From Larus michahellis (taxonomy: Eukaryota; Chordata; Aves; Charadriiformes; Laridae), in contig NC_133897.1 in assembly GCF_964199755.1 (NCBI RefSeq), positions 58,910,442-58,974,441 on the forward strand: a stretch of 64,000 bases of DNA, written 5' to 3'. Position 1 is the stretch's first letter; each line of letters begins with the position of its first letter. This document shows positions 1-11,360 of the stretch, piece after piece. Made by a program: the position numbers and the translations under genes. The notes beneath the pieces are model-generated. The model ran no database searches, had not been told where the DNA came from, and saw nothing but the letters and a program-made list of their open reading frames with translations.

Positions 1-748
1 CCTGTTTCATCATATCGCTGGTTACCTCCAAATTCTTATCTCTCATCTCTGGGTGTTCATCCTCTTCTGGCTCAATCTCCCCTTCGTTGTCTGTCTCCAA
101 CTCACTCTCATCCCTCCCCAGCTCTTCACTGGACTCTTCCTCCTTCTCAAACTTTGCCTGAGCCTCCGAATCTAATTTACAAGCCAAAGAAATGTTACAG
201 GCAGCCTCTTTTAAACGCCCCAAAAGCTGGAGGGCTTTTCCTCGCAATTTATAGGCCTGTGCTGAACTGGGATTGAGTTTAATAGCTCTGTCACAGTCAC
301 TAATGGCCATAGTTGGCTCTTGCAGCTGCAAAAAGACACTGGCTCTGTTCATGTGTGAGCTGGCAAGGTGTGGATTCAGCTTGATGACACTGGACAGCAT
401 ATCAACTGCTTTCTGATTTTCACCTTTAGCTAGGAAATCAAGGGCCTCTCTTGTTTTTCCAATAATCTGCTTCATCACCTCCTCTGATAGCCCTAAATTT
501 TCTCCCTCTTTTTTTTGTGGATTATCCATTTCTGGATCAGTTGTCTCCTCTTTAGCATTTTTCAAACCATGCTCGCCCTCATCTTCCAGAAACTTTCCTG
601 CTGCTGTAACTACCTCCTTTGCATCTGTTTTGCTTGAAGCGGATGGTAAGTCATTTTCTGTGCTTTCTGTGGATTTCCAGAGAAAACAATGATCCTCATA
701 ATTTAGAAAAGATGGATCCGATTTTGCCGGTATTTTCCTTGAAGACAT
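1..748 (-). CDS. ST13/HIP-like TPR protein with duplicated linker, C-terminus beyond window
   Basis: Read on the - strand, an ATG at 748-746 opens 249 codons with no stop and the frame leaves the window at base 2. Residues about 98-199 form three TPR units; the middle of them carries the DCDRAI-LNP-SAQ-YK-RGKA signature typical of ST13 (HIP), the Hsc70 co-chaperone. The N-terminus keeps only traces of the HIP dimerisation segment (DPS at 11-13, FL at 22-23). Residues 83-94 (ENLGLSEEVMKQ) match the ST13 linker that precedes the TPRs. A second, more canonical acidic linker follows the TPRs at 203-249 (EIEPEEDEHPEM, then KNLEVTSDMMKQ), as if a second TPR module starts past the edge. No intron interrupts the frame, so a retrogene is likely. 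The start has A at -3 (ACCATG). The frame stays open upstream to a possible splice acceptor at 795-796, so translation could begin in an earlier exon. Family assignment is firm; the exact gene, activity and expression are unknown. Confidence 0.8.
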   Translation of the reverse strand, partial: MSSRKIPAKSDPSFLNYEDHCFLWKSTESTENDLPSASSKTDAKEVVTAAGKFLEDEGEHGLKNAKEETTDPEMDNPQKKEGENLGLSEEVMKQIIGKTREALDFLAKGENQKAVDMLSSVIKLNPHLASSHMNRASVFLQLQEPTMAISDCDRAIKLNPSSAQAYKLRGKALQLLGRLKEAACNISLACKLDSEAQAKFEKEEESSEELGRDESELETDNEGEIEPEEDEHPEMRDKNLEVTSDMMKQ

Positions 749-796
749 GGTGCTCAGATCCCAAAAGGATGATATTACACAGCATTTGTTGTCACT
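749..796 (-). other. Probable 5' UTR segment and splice acceptor of the ST13-like gene
   Basis: On the - strand a pyrimidine-rich run ends in TTTCAG, with its AG at 796-795, followed by 46 bases up to the ATG at 748. This fits a 5' UTR intron. An upstream ATG at 785-783 is out of frame with the main start and overlaps it. No matching donor or upstream exon was identified in the rest of the window. Confidence 0.4.
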
Positions 797-3700
797 GAAA
801 GCAAAGGAAGAAAGACAAGGCCAAAAGCCTGAGAACTCTGAGTATTAAGTTAGTGACAAGTATACATGACAAGCTTCCTGGTTCCTCTTCCTTCTGTTGT
901 CTTCCTGTTGGATCTAGGTGTTAAGGCCAGCTGCAGGCTCAGAATGACTTCAGGAACTAGAATAGGTCACTTCATATATTGTGTCATCATTGGAATCCTG
1001 AGATGGCTTCTTAAAGTTATATCACACAGGAAGGGGTCCCTGTAATCTTTCTTCTTCTTCAGTTTAATACATATGTTATGCATCACAGGTACACGTGTGT
1101 GCATCTCTGTCTGCACGCCTGTTACTAAGAGAAGACACAGGACTGGAGAGTCTGTTTATTTGTTGTCACATTTAAACAAAAACATCTTTTGTGAGACACA
1201 ATCAAGAGGAAGGCAGTAAGAGCTGGATAAGAATTTTGTGTTTAGGCATGCTTTGGTCAAGTATTTTCCCTTACAAATGAAAAATGAAAACTAAACTGCT
1301 TGTCCTGACAATAACACATGCCTATGGAGAATATGAATACCAAAAAAACTGTGCAGCACAGTTGCAAGGGTTATCCTTTGTTAGGAAATTTTTCAAAATT
1401 TTGTAAAACTAACTTTTTCTAAAGCTTATACATTTGCTTCTCAGGAACACCTTTATAGCTCCAAAGGTCATTGGAGGGACAATGCTGCATCAAGATGAGC
1501 AAAGAAATCTTCTTGACACACAGAAAAATCTTAAGACTTACTGAAAAGATTCTCAAGCTGAGTCCTTGAACATCCTTCCTTAATTTTCATACTAATTTGG
1601 GGCTGATGAGCCTCCTTTTCAGTTGGAGCCCCTGGTTGATGTTAGACCAGGATTAATCCACTCTTAGAGTGGATTTGCCTCTAAGGCATCCAACAGGTTC
1701 TACCAGGCTGGGCTGGCACTGTATGGTGCTAAAGGCAGGCAACTACTCTGCTCTCATACGGTTCACAAAGTTTTTTAATGCTTCTTTTCAGATAAAAAGT
1801 TTGTTCTTTTCTTTTTTTTCTCCGTTGTTCCTAAAATCCACCCGTTTACTCCTAGCAATTTCAGTAGCTTACTATCTTGGCCATACTTTTGAACACCTAG
1901 GTCTCAGTCGTTGTTTATTTCTTTTCACCCTTGGTTCTGATCTTCTTGATATGCTTCTTCCCTTTTCTAAAACGCCAAGCTCTGGAATCCTATTTCTTAA
2001 TTCATGTTTTTCTTCACACACCACTGGCTTATATATTAAGTCCATATGTCTTATGGACTTGAAAAAAAACACGTGGACTTGAGGCTACATTGCTTTTGTG
2101 TATTTCAGTCATTGAGCCACCTTTTCCGATTTTGGTAACAAGTCAACTTAGAATTATGCTTGCACAATCTATCTCTGCAATATTTATCAGTGTACGGATA
2201 GCAAAACCCAGCAATTCCAGACCAAATATGAACAGTCCAGATAGGCTCAAGAATTAACAGTAATGCAACAAAAATTTGTTCAACCTGCCACATCTGCAGA
2301 ACCCAAACAAAATACAGTTAACCTAAGTAATTTAAATCTACTCTTTTGTACATCTCTTTCACTAAAAAAAGCAGTCTGTGGCTGTCTCTGTTTTGAGGAT
2401 AATAATGCCATCTAGTGAGAGAAAAGGCTCACTGTACTATTTACATTCTCTTACAGGTACAATGCAGAACATTTTAGATTTATCTATTGAAATGGTTGCA
2501 TGAAAAGTGCACTACAGGAAATAAAATGTCTTCTCATGAGGCCATTTTTTTTAACAGGCAAGATGTTAACAGATTTTTTCAGCAACACTTGAATATTCAT
2601 TTGTGAAGATTTTATTACCTTTTCTGGACTTTTCTATTATACATATATATTTTAATTAAATAGATTGCTTCTTATGGACTATTTTTCAATAAACACTAAA
2701 TTTTTCACCGGTTTGCCTTTAAAAAGCTATCTGACAGCTCATTACAATGATAATTAATCAGATAAAAACAGGTTTCAAAGTTGATTTTGTTTCTGTTGGG
2801 TTTTTTTTGACTCCAAGAAAGGCTGACAGACACTCTGTCTGCCTTTTAAACACTTTTTCTTAATCCATATGTTATGATCATGCACTGAGTAGTCTAAGAA
2901 AATACGAAATACACATTTAGGTATGCAGGCAAACATTCCTAGGCTGACACATCCAAAGAAATCTTAGTCCAAGGCCGAAAGTCCTAGCTTCCACAAAAAT
3001 GTCCCCGCAAAAGAAGAGAATATGTCTGCAAGAAGAATGGAAGTAGAGATGCCTTAATTATCTCTAGAGGAAAGACCCTGAATAAGTCAGATGCTTCTCT
3101 TATGTATAACCCCTTTGCACTGCTGCGTCTCATCGCACAAGCAACACCACCATTAGCGTAGCGAGCAGAGGGAGGAGCTGGTACCTTGCTCCCACGCAAG
3201 GCCAGTACAGTTACAACACAGCTGTGTTCCATTGCTTTTTGCACTTTTGAGACACAATCTGCTCCAAATGCTCAGCTTGGTGAGCTTATGCTTACATTAG
3301 GCTAAAAATATTCAAAATTACAGTAAGCGAGGTGCTCACAGAGAAGGGATGCAAACGTGAGAGGTAAAGATGTGCTGAGACTTTACATCTGACCCCAGCA
3401 GCAGAGAAACAGGGCTCGAGGCTCACCTCTCTCCTCAGCTCTGGAGGAGCCTGCATACATCCCTCGCTGGCAACATGGCCTGGATAACAACAGTGATAAG
3501 GCAGGAATGTGAACATAAAACCCTGTGGGGAAATAAAATGCCTGTAACTGTTCTGGGAGAAAACCAGTAACGCTAAGAGCAAGTTAGCAGTGCCAAAACT
3601 TGCCAGAGACAATCATCGGGAGGATTAAAAAGTAACTGGGAAACTTTTGAAAAGCGGCACCAATTTGAAAAGAACCATAAAAGAAGCCTGGCTGTTCGTG

Positions 3701-6211
3701 TCTGCGAGAAGTGGGAAGGGAGCAGCGGTCCAGGGGGTTTGGCACAGCCAGAAGCTGTCCCCCGCGGGCACCACCATCTCCACAAGCTGCCCCGACAGCA
3801 CCGTGAGCATCCCACCTCCCATGTCCCCCAACAGTGGGGGATGCTAGGTGTGCACCTGTAACCCACGTTGACATGGGGGTGTATGTAACTGTGAACATGT
3901 GTTCATGTATGTGTTTGGGATGAGCTGCAGAGAAGGGTTTAGAAAGCTGTAAGTGTTTATTAATGTCTCGTGTCTGGTATTGCGGTATATCTGTTGCATT
4001 GCTCCCACTGATCCCGAAAGTTTAGTTCACTGATTGCTGGTTACTTGTCATTAATAAATCAATAGGTTCCTTTGAGCCTCATTTAAAACATGTGAGTTGA
4101 GCATTTTTTCCCTGTGACAGCAATACTCTGTTCACCCAGGTAGATCTGTGAAGCTCATTTGGGCACTTGACTCTTCCCAGGCAAGGGCAGATGCATCTCA
4201 GATGTGTGAATTGCTCTGGGCGTTAGGACACCTTCAAGTTCATTGATTCAGCATCTACACCCCGTGATATTTAGCTCCATGAAAGCAGTGGGTACTCAGC
4301 AATCCCTGAAATAAACTCCTGGCAAATACATATATATTTGTCACTCAAGATTTGCTCTTTTAGTTTGACAAATTGTAAGAATGATCCCCTGACAGAATTA
4401 TGCCTTCACAACTCACAGCTGTTATTTATGCTCTATAAAATGTCACCAACATCTGCTACTGTAGCTAAATGCTGTACTGCAATGCAATGTTAAGCTCAGA
4501 TGTAAACAAACAAAAATTGTTTCCAAACAATGGCATAAAAGGCAATAAAGCAGAAGTAACCCTGAGTATTTTAAAATCTAAAAGGGTACCAATCTCTTGA
4601 ATATTTATAGAATGAGATGCATATGAGAACAGAAAACTTCGGTTCTCCAAATGTAAGTCTTATATCTGTGTGAATAAATTCAAGGTTTTCAAGCGTTGTT
4701 TGTATTTTTTGTCTGCTTCTACGCCGTGTTGGCATTCTGGTCTTCACGTTTAATATTCACGGAAAGACAGATGCCCCTTCACATAGTGCCTTAGGATCTG
4801 TCACCTCTGGGTACTTCAGAACTGATACAGGCACACTGACAGTCACATCCAGAAAGGGATGTCTCTGGGACGCCAAGCCAGACCTGCAGGCATCTTCTGT
4901 ATGGGCTTATGTCATGTAGCACCCAGGCTAGCGGCCACCCTGACCTGGCTGGGAAGAGGAACATACACCATACACACTTGCCTTGGGGCAGCAAATGACT
5001 CTGGCTGTTCTTTCCAGCATCTGGAAATGGCTTTGATGAGTGAAAAAGCATCGGTTCTTGCAACGCAAACATCTGAAACTTAGAAACATCTTGTGAAACA
5101 CTTTGAGAAAATGTAATCACTGCCACCAGGGATGCTAACCTGAACGTGCATTTCCAAATACACACAGTCTGCTGTGCATCTCCACTCCCCATCTTCTGTT
5201 TCCTTTGGTACGAAGTAACTCCTCTAACATGGCCCACCTAGAGCAAAAGAACCTGTCCTGGTCTCCTGTATTCCGGTAACATCTTCACTTCTTGGGCTTT
5301 TCTGAAACGAGTCCCTGGAAAAACAATCATCAGCAAGGGACATTGGAGAAAGCATTGGAAGGCCAAAGGCTGGACAGTCAAGCCTTGGGACACTCTGTCC
5401 ATTTGTTGGGGCATACTGACAACCAGTATCCTAGAAGTAAGCTTTACTGGGATAGGCAACAATGAGAACTTTTTCCAAATGTGCAGCTCTATCCACCTAC
5501 CCCAAAGGCATGGGCTGGTGCCAGAGAAGCCAGAGCCCAGCAGCCATCAGAGTCACCCTGTTCTCCCTGGAGTCGTATGAACACTAAGTTGTACAGGATG
5601 GAGCTGGTGCCAAATGTCATTGAGATCTTGCTAGTGCTAAATAAGATCAATGAGAAGGTTTTCTCCACCTCTGGCAGATGGAAGAACTCCCAAGTGGACA
5701 GTAGCCGGGGAGCCTTTCATAGCATACGAGTGATAGTTAACTTTCTACTCTGAAACAGACACTCCTCCACCAATACTTGGAGATGCCAAAAGACTGCAAC
5801 TACAAAACTTCCCCAGCACCATGGTTTTAGTTTGGCACAGGCAACCTACCAGCAGAATCAAGGAAGTCACCATTGCTAGACAATCTTTAAAAAGTAATGT
5901 CTTGTAAACTCTAAGATTTCAGAAAAAAATCCTGAGAGAAAGACAGCTACAGATGGATTACTACCCTGAGGACCCATTTGGAGAAGCAGAACTTGAAATT
6001 GCACAGGAGCTGACAAATGAACCTCTAAATAGCCTATGTGTTCATAGACCTTGGAGCTGTCAGATGCTCTGAAATTGTATGCTCCCTTCCAAGGCTTTTG
6101 CTCTGGAGACTGGCTGGGACAACACTGTACCAAACAACTCTTCCTGGAGATTGCCAGAAGTTGGATTTTGTCAAACAGCACTAGCAGGGTAGCATTTCTA
6201 CATAAGGTTTG
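797..6211. other. Non-coding stretch, no gene recognised
   Basis: AT-rich DNA. Open frames here are short, overlap on both strands, and match no family I recognise. Items seen: a 9-bp-arm hairpin at 1655-1675 (AATCCACTC, 3-base loop) and a more GC-rich block at 3690-4095 that ends near an AATAAA (4053-4058) and may be an old LTR or a 3' end. Upstream exons of the ST13-like gene could lie here but are not visible. Confidence 0.5.
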
Positions 6212-6281
6212 GGAATGGAATGGAATGGAACGGAATGGAATGGAATGGAACGCAACGCAATGCAACGCAACGCAACAGAAC
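6212..6281 (+). repeat. Pentanucleotide array, GGAAT/GGAAC passing into GCAAC
   Basis: Fourteen in-phase 5-bp units. The first eight are (GGAAT x3, GGAAC) repeated twice, the next five are GCAAC/GCAAT, and the last is AGAAC. The two halves share the NNAAY frame, so one array has changed its second base midway. The unit resembles the GGAAT simple satellite known from primates, but it is short and isolated here. Open frames through it on both strands are repeat artefacts. Confidence 0.9.
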
Positions 6282-9200
6282 ATCCTCCACTCTATGGACT
6301 GTTTCAAGGACTTGAGGGGGATATTTAGTAAGGGTACCAACATTTCAAGCAGCTCCAAGAAAGCTCAGGAGTCTAAAGACGGACAAGTAAAGATCATCCT
6401 GTTAAACAACCTGCAGGGGTAATTAGGAGCTAGAGAAGATTGAAAAACGTCTGCATTCAATGCTGCATTCAAGGGATGGCAGAGTTTGAAACCAATGCAG
6501 ACAGTACTATAAGTGATTTAACAAAGACTATCCAATAAGTAAAATCTACAGATACACAATGCTTGAGGACTACTAGTAAGGCAGGCCAAAGCCACACAAC
6601 TAATTAACTGCAGACGAGAGACTGAGCTAAGACCTAATGCCTATCAATAACGTGGAGTCCTGAGAGCTCTAAGAAAAGAAAGTAAAAATGCTCCAAGAAA
6701 CTAAAACGAACTGACAAAGAAGTGCAATGCCATCCCATCTCAGCTGCATGGTGTGTGGGTTCTCATTTCAAACCTAAAGGACTGCCTTCATTATTACAGC
6801 CAGCCAACAAAGACTATCTGGCTTCCGTGCTTGAACACAGGTACCCTTCTAGTGCAACTGTACATACAGACAAAGCACTTGGAGCTGAACTGCGAATGTT
6901 TAAAAATGACATAAAGGAGACTCACTTCACAGAAAAGATGGGAGTTAGTTATGTATATAACCTTTAGTCTTATACTGTTGCATTTTAAAAGGAAGCCTAA
7001 CGCAACTCATATTACAATTTATCAGTGGTTGCTTCTTAACAGTTGTAAGACTGGAACAAACTAGTGTTTGCCGTTTATTTCCAGAGAACATCGCTAGCCA
7101 CATGAAATCTGCAAGTGACTCCAACTGTGGTTCCTCATCCCCTCCCATAAGTGAGGACATGGAGCCTAAGACTGCTATAGGAGAGCCCACATCACTCAAG
7201 TCCTCTCAAGCCCTCGGGACCTATTCAAGTCTTGTCCAGACAGAAACACTTCACAGAGATTATTTATTTGAAAATTCATATCCACTGCCCCCCTTTCAGG
7301 CTGCAACCCCTGAGAAGTGAGGCATTCACTGCTCTAGGGTAAAAGAACAGAAAAAGGCATCTTGGTTATTTTCTGTGTACCATATTTTGCAATTATTTTA
7401 AAAATTGTAGTCTTATTAGCACTGCCTCTCTCAATCCATGACAAGCTACAGACTGCCAGTAAGATTAGAATTAAAAAGCTGTTGATGCAATAAAAGACCC
7501 TAATTTATGCAATTGAAGCTGTATATTTTAAAGGCCAAGGGTATCAATAATGCTGAACTGACGATAACAAAGATTTGTCAGTCCTTAAAAGCCTTAAATC
7601 TATACAGCAGACAGAAGCCATAGATTTCCCAGCATTTAATATCATTTTAATAGCTTAATGATTAACTCAGAATTAATTATATCATGTTCAATGGCCAATA
7701 TGTTTGTCGGGTTCCTGTCTATAAACGATTTGTAGGAGTTTAAATACCGGTCTATCTACACTGCAGCCCCAAAGGAGCAATGAGAACCTCTGCAAAAGCT
7801 GCCATAGATACCAAAGCCAGAGCTGGGATATTAACCACCAGGCATCTTTATCCTGCACCCAAGGTAGACTGAGCTCCTGAGGATCCACCACTTCCTTCCG
7901 CTGAGCTATCTAAATAACCTGGGGAGACAGCTTGATACAGACAAAATACACTGCTGTACCCTGCGTCAAAGGATGTTTTGCTTTGCAATTTAATTGCCAA
8001 ATTAACACAGAAATCCAGCAAGAAGAACTAGTAGAAGAAAATGAAACAAAAAGTTTCTGTACTTTGACAGCGTAACCAGTCCTTCACTGCTTTACCTCGC
8101 GCTTTCTCAGGCTTCTCAGCTCATTTCCTTCAGCTCAGACCTCTTACACCACCACACTAGCCAAAATTTCATTTTTTCTACTTACATTATGTACCATACC
8201 TGAATGTTCCCTGGCCTCATTGCTGTAGGAAAACACAGAGTAACACCTCCTTACCTTGCTCCTACAGGGAAGATGTACTAAACAAGGTTTAGCAAAGCAC
8301 CTGACTTTTTCTCAGAAGCTAACTAAGGGTAGCTAAGGGCAGGCTATTCTTTTATAATGAAAATCAGGCTTACGGGTGAGCGGGGACCGAGTAGGCTAAA
8401 GGAACGGTTGCAGACAGTACGTTTGTAAGTGAGCTGGGGTTGAACAGTTATAAGCATGGCGCCCAGCATGGGTAAAAATGCAAAGAGACTACATTTAGCC
8501 TGTTTAGCCCAGGAAAATCTCTCAGGCAGCGTTTTTCAGCGACACTGTTGTATTACTTATGGATTGTTATTTTGCAGCATTAGATTCTTACATGTATATT
8601 TTTATGCAAGAAGAGTGAAATATTAAATTCAAGAAATAATGACAAAGACGAGGAGAATAATGCCTTGTGATATCAATTTCACAGCTTGACTCAGCATTAG
8701 GTTCTAATCAGGATTACAGCTCTTACAGGCCCAGCGCATGTATCTTTACTCCAGCTGCATAAACCCAGAATAACAAGAATTAATGATTTATACTTATGAA
8801 ATAAATATGAGATCAAGTTCTCTGTTGCAGGTAATAAGGAAAAGTGCTGTTGACTACACTTGAAAACTGTAATATTACAAATGCCAGTACCAAGCTGCCA
8901 GGTGCTTTTAAAATGAATTTTATAAAGGTACGCCAGATTTCATTCAGATTATGCATCGTGAATTTGCTAGAAGCCACATATGTAATCCAGTTAATAGCAT
9001 TATTGAGATAGCATTGTGTCCACACATTAAGACAGATGCAAGGTTCAAAGTGCAATTTGCTGATAATCATTTGGGTAAGATTATTTCATACTTGACTGAT
9101 TTAGATAATTTCAAAAAGGTACTAATTAAAAAAATACCTGGGGCTGTCACTTGCTGCCAAAATTGCAGAGATTCTGCCACTGAAATGTTTCCATCTAATT

Positions 9201-10767
9201 ATTAAAGACAGCATTTGGACTGATTCAGGAGTTGCAGAACAAACACAAACTTACAATAGTGTTAGGAAAACTCACTGTTGAAACTTCCTAAATGTGATTA
9301 CTCCAACATTTTGGACAGTTTTACAACACCGTAACTGCATGATTAAGAAGTGACATCTGGGCAATAAAGGCATCAGAAAGTACTAGATCCTCAGGTATTT
9401 ATTTTTTAAACCAACACCATCTTGCAGACTTCCATTCGTTTCTCCAAGGATGCAAGTAATTGATTTTTATCTTACCGGGAAAGGAAGTGAGAGAAATGAG
9501 ATTTACAAATACTTCATTGCCTGCTCCAATTGCAACCATTACTGACAGGCCTAAGGAACTACTGGCAATTTTGTGTTGAAAAACTAGATACATTTGTACC
9601 AGTTCAGCAGAAGATTCCCCAAATCCTTTTCACCAATAAAGACTTGGAGCGTTACTGGTGAGATAAATAAGCAGAGTAATCCGTCAAAATTTATCATTCC
9701 CTGTACAGAACCAAATAAAACTCACCAAGACTGCTGCAGATTTGGACCGCAGTGAGAGAGGTCTACAGCTTCTTTGTGCTATGAAAAGCGGCTTCTCCCT
9801 CAGTGCTCCCACTTGCATGTGAGGAGGACTACGCACTCAACTAGTGACCAAACAAAACTACATCTCTAATGGCCAACGTTTTCAGGTCATTCTCAAAACA
9901 TCTTTAAAGGACCTACAGTTCAGAGACACTCTGTCTCCGCTGGCTGAACAGTAGGTCCCATCGAGGTTTCTCAGACTGAGCACTAGACACTGAAATAGTC
10001 AAAAATCCCAGATCTATTCGAATTTATTTTTTAAGTAAGACAGAGGGTGAAGATTTGTGAAGGCAGAAAGGAGGAAAGGTAGGCATTTAAAAATATCTTC
10101 AAAAGAGTAGGAAAAACGTACATTAAAAAAAGAGACTTTGCAATTCTAGTTTTTTGAAGTTCAAAGCTCCAAAGCTGATTTTCCATTCTGACATACCCAA
10201 ACTCCCCTGGATTCTTTTATTTCCCAAGTTATTACATATTTAGAGTATGTTTCCAAGGCGCCCTTTGTGAAAGCACATGCTGCTAGTGTTCCTGAAGCAC
10301 GCAGCTCCAGTGCAAATCAGTGACATGCCTGCTTCAGCACAGGCACGTGGCAAAATTCAGGAGACCTCAACAGTATTACAAAACGTGAACCCATAATAAA
10401 AGCTTAATCTGAGCCAAAGGCAAATGTCCTACTTAATCTGAAAGCAGGAACAAAGACAGGCAGCCAACCAACTTTATAGAGATCAGCAGAAAAAGAGAGA
10501 TGTTAAAAAACCCTAGGAGCAAGTAAGTTATTGCTCTTTTCAGAGTTAAGAAGGTTTTTTCCTCTGTCCAACTCTATCCTTTCAGCTGCTCACTCTGCTC
10601 TACCCATCACATGGTTCTCACTCTCATGAAGCACTGGCTCTCAACTTCTTTCATATTTTTACAGTTTTACAACAGACAAAAGCTGAAGAAACACCTTGTA
10701 CCTCCAAGAAGATGGCATTCTGGCACACACTCCTAGCCAGGTGGGATTTTCAACCTCACTGGAGATG
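6282..10767. other. Non-coding stretch, no gene recognised
   Basis: AT-rich intergenic DNA. No recognisable coding exons, RNA genes or full mobile elements were seen. The frames at 8951-9205 (+) and 6722-6967 (+) start with ATG but have no family resemblance or convincing splice context. Confidence 0.5.
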
Positions 10768-11360
10768 ACATCCTGGGCTGCATCAAAAGAAGCGTAGCCA
10801 GCAGGTTGAGGGAGGTGGTTCTGCCCCTCTACTCTGCTCTGGTGAGACCCCACCTGGAGTACTGCGTCCAGCTCTGGAGCCCCCAACATAAGAAGGACAC
10901 GGACCTGCTGGAGCAGGTCCAGAGGAGGGCCACAAAGATGATCAGAGGGTTACAGCATCTCTCCTTTGAAGACAGGCTGAAAGAGTTGGTGTTGTTCAGC
11001 CAGGAGAAGAGAAGGGAGACCTTACAGCAGCTTTCCAGTATCTGAAGGGGGCCTACAAGAAAGCTGGACTTTTTACAAAGGCATGTAGTGATAGGATGAG
11101 GGGTAACGGTTTTAAACTGAAAAAGGGGAGATTTAGATGAGATATTAGGAAGAAATTTTTCACTATGAGGGTGGTGAGACACCAGAACAGGTTGCCCAGA
11201 GAAGCTGTGGATGCCCCATCCCTGGAAGTGTTCGAGGCCAGGCTGGATGGGCCTTTGAGCAACCTGGTCAAGTGGGAGGTGTCCCTGCCCATGGCAGGGG
11301 GGTTGGAACTAGATGATTTTTAAAGTCCCTTCCGACCCAAACCATTCTGTGATTCGATGA
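10768..11360 (+). mobile_element. CR1 LINE, 5'-truncated 3' fragment
   Basis: Begins in the reverse-transcriptase/C-terminal part of CR1 ORF2 (translated [18 protein letters not shown] near 10845-10900) and runs to the CR1 3' end, where GTCCCTTCCGACCCAAACC is followed by degenerate ATTCTGTG-type octamers. The ORF is broken: the frame open at 10806-11045 stops and later homology continues in other frames. This is the usual outcome of 5'-truncated CR1 retroposition, which leaves no target-site duplication. Compared with the copy at 24130 it is longer by six bases near the CTCTGCTCTGG motif and has more frame damage, suggesting greater age or independent decay. Confidence 0.92.

Noticed and set aside
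5876-6422. Overlapping + and - strand frames of 123 and 160 codons
   Set aside because: They run through the pentamer array, and the repeated FHSIPF/WNGMER residues are repeat translation.
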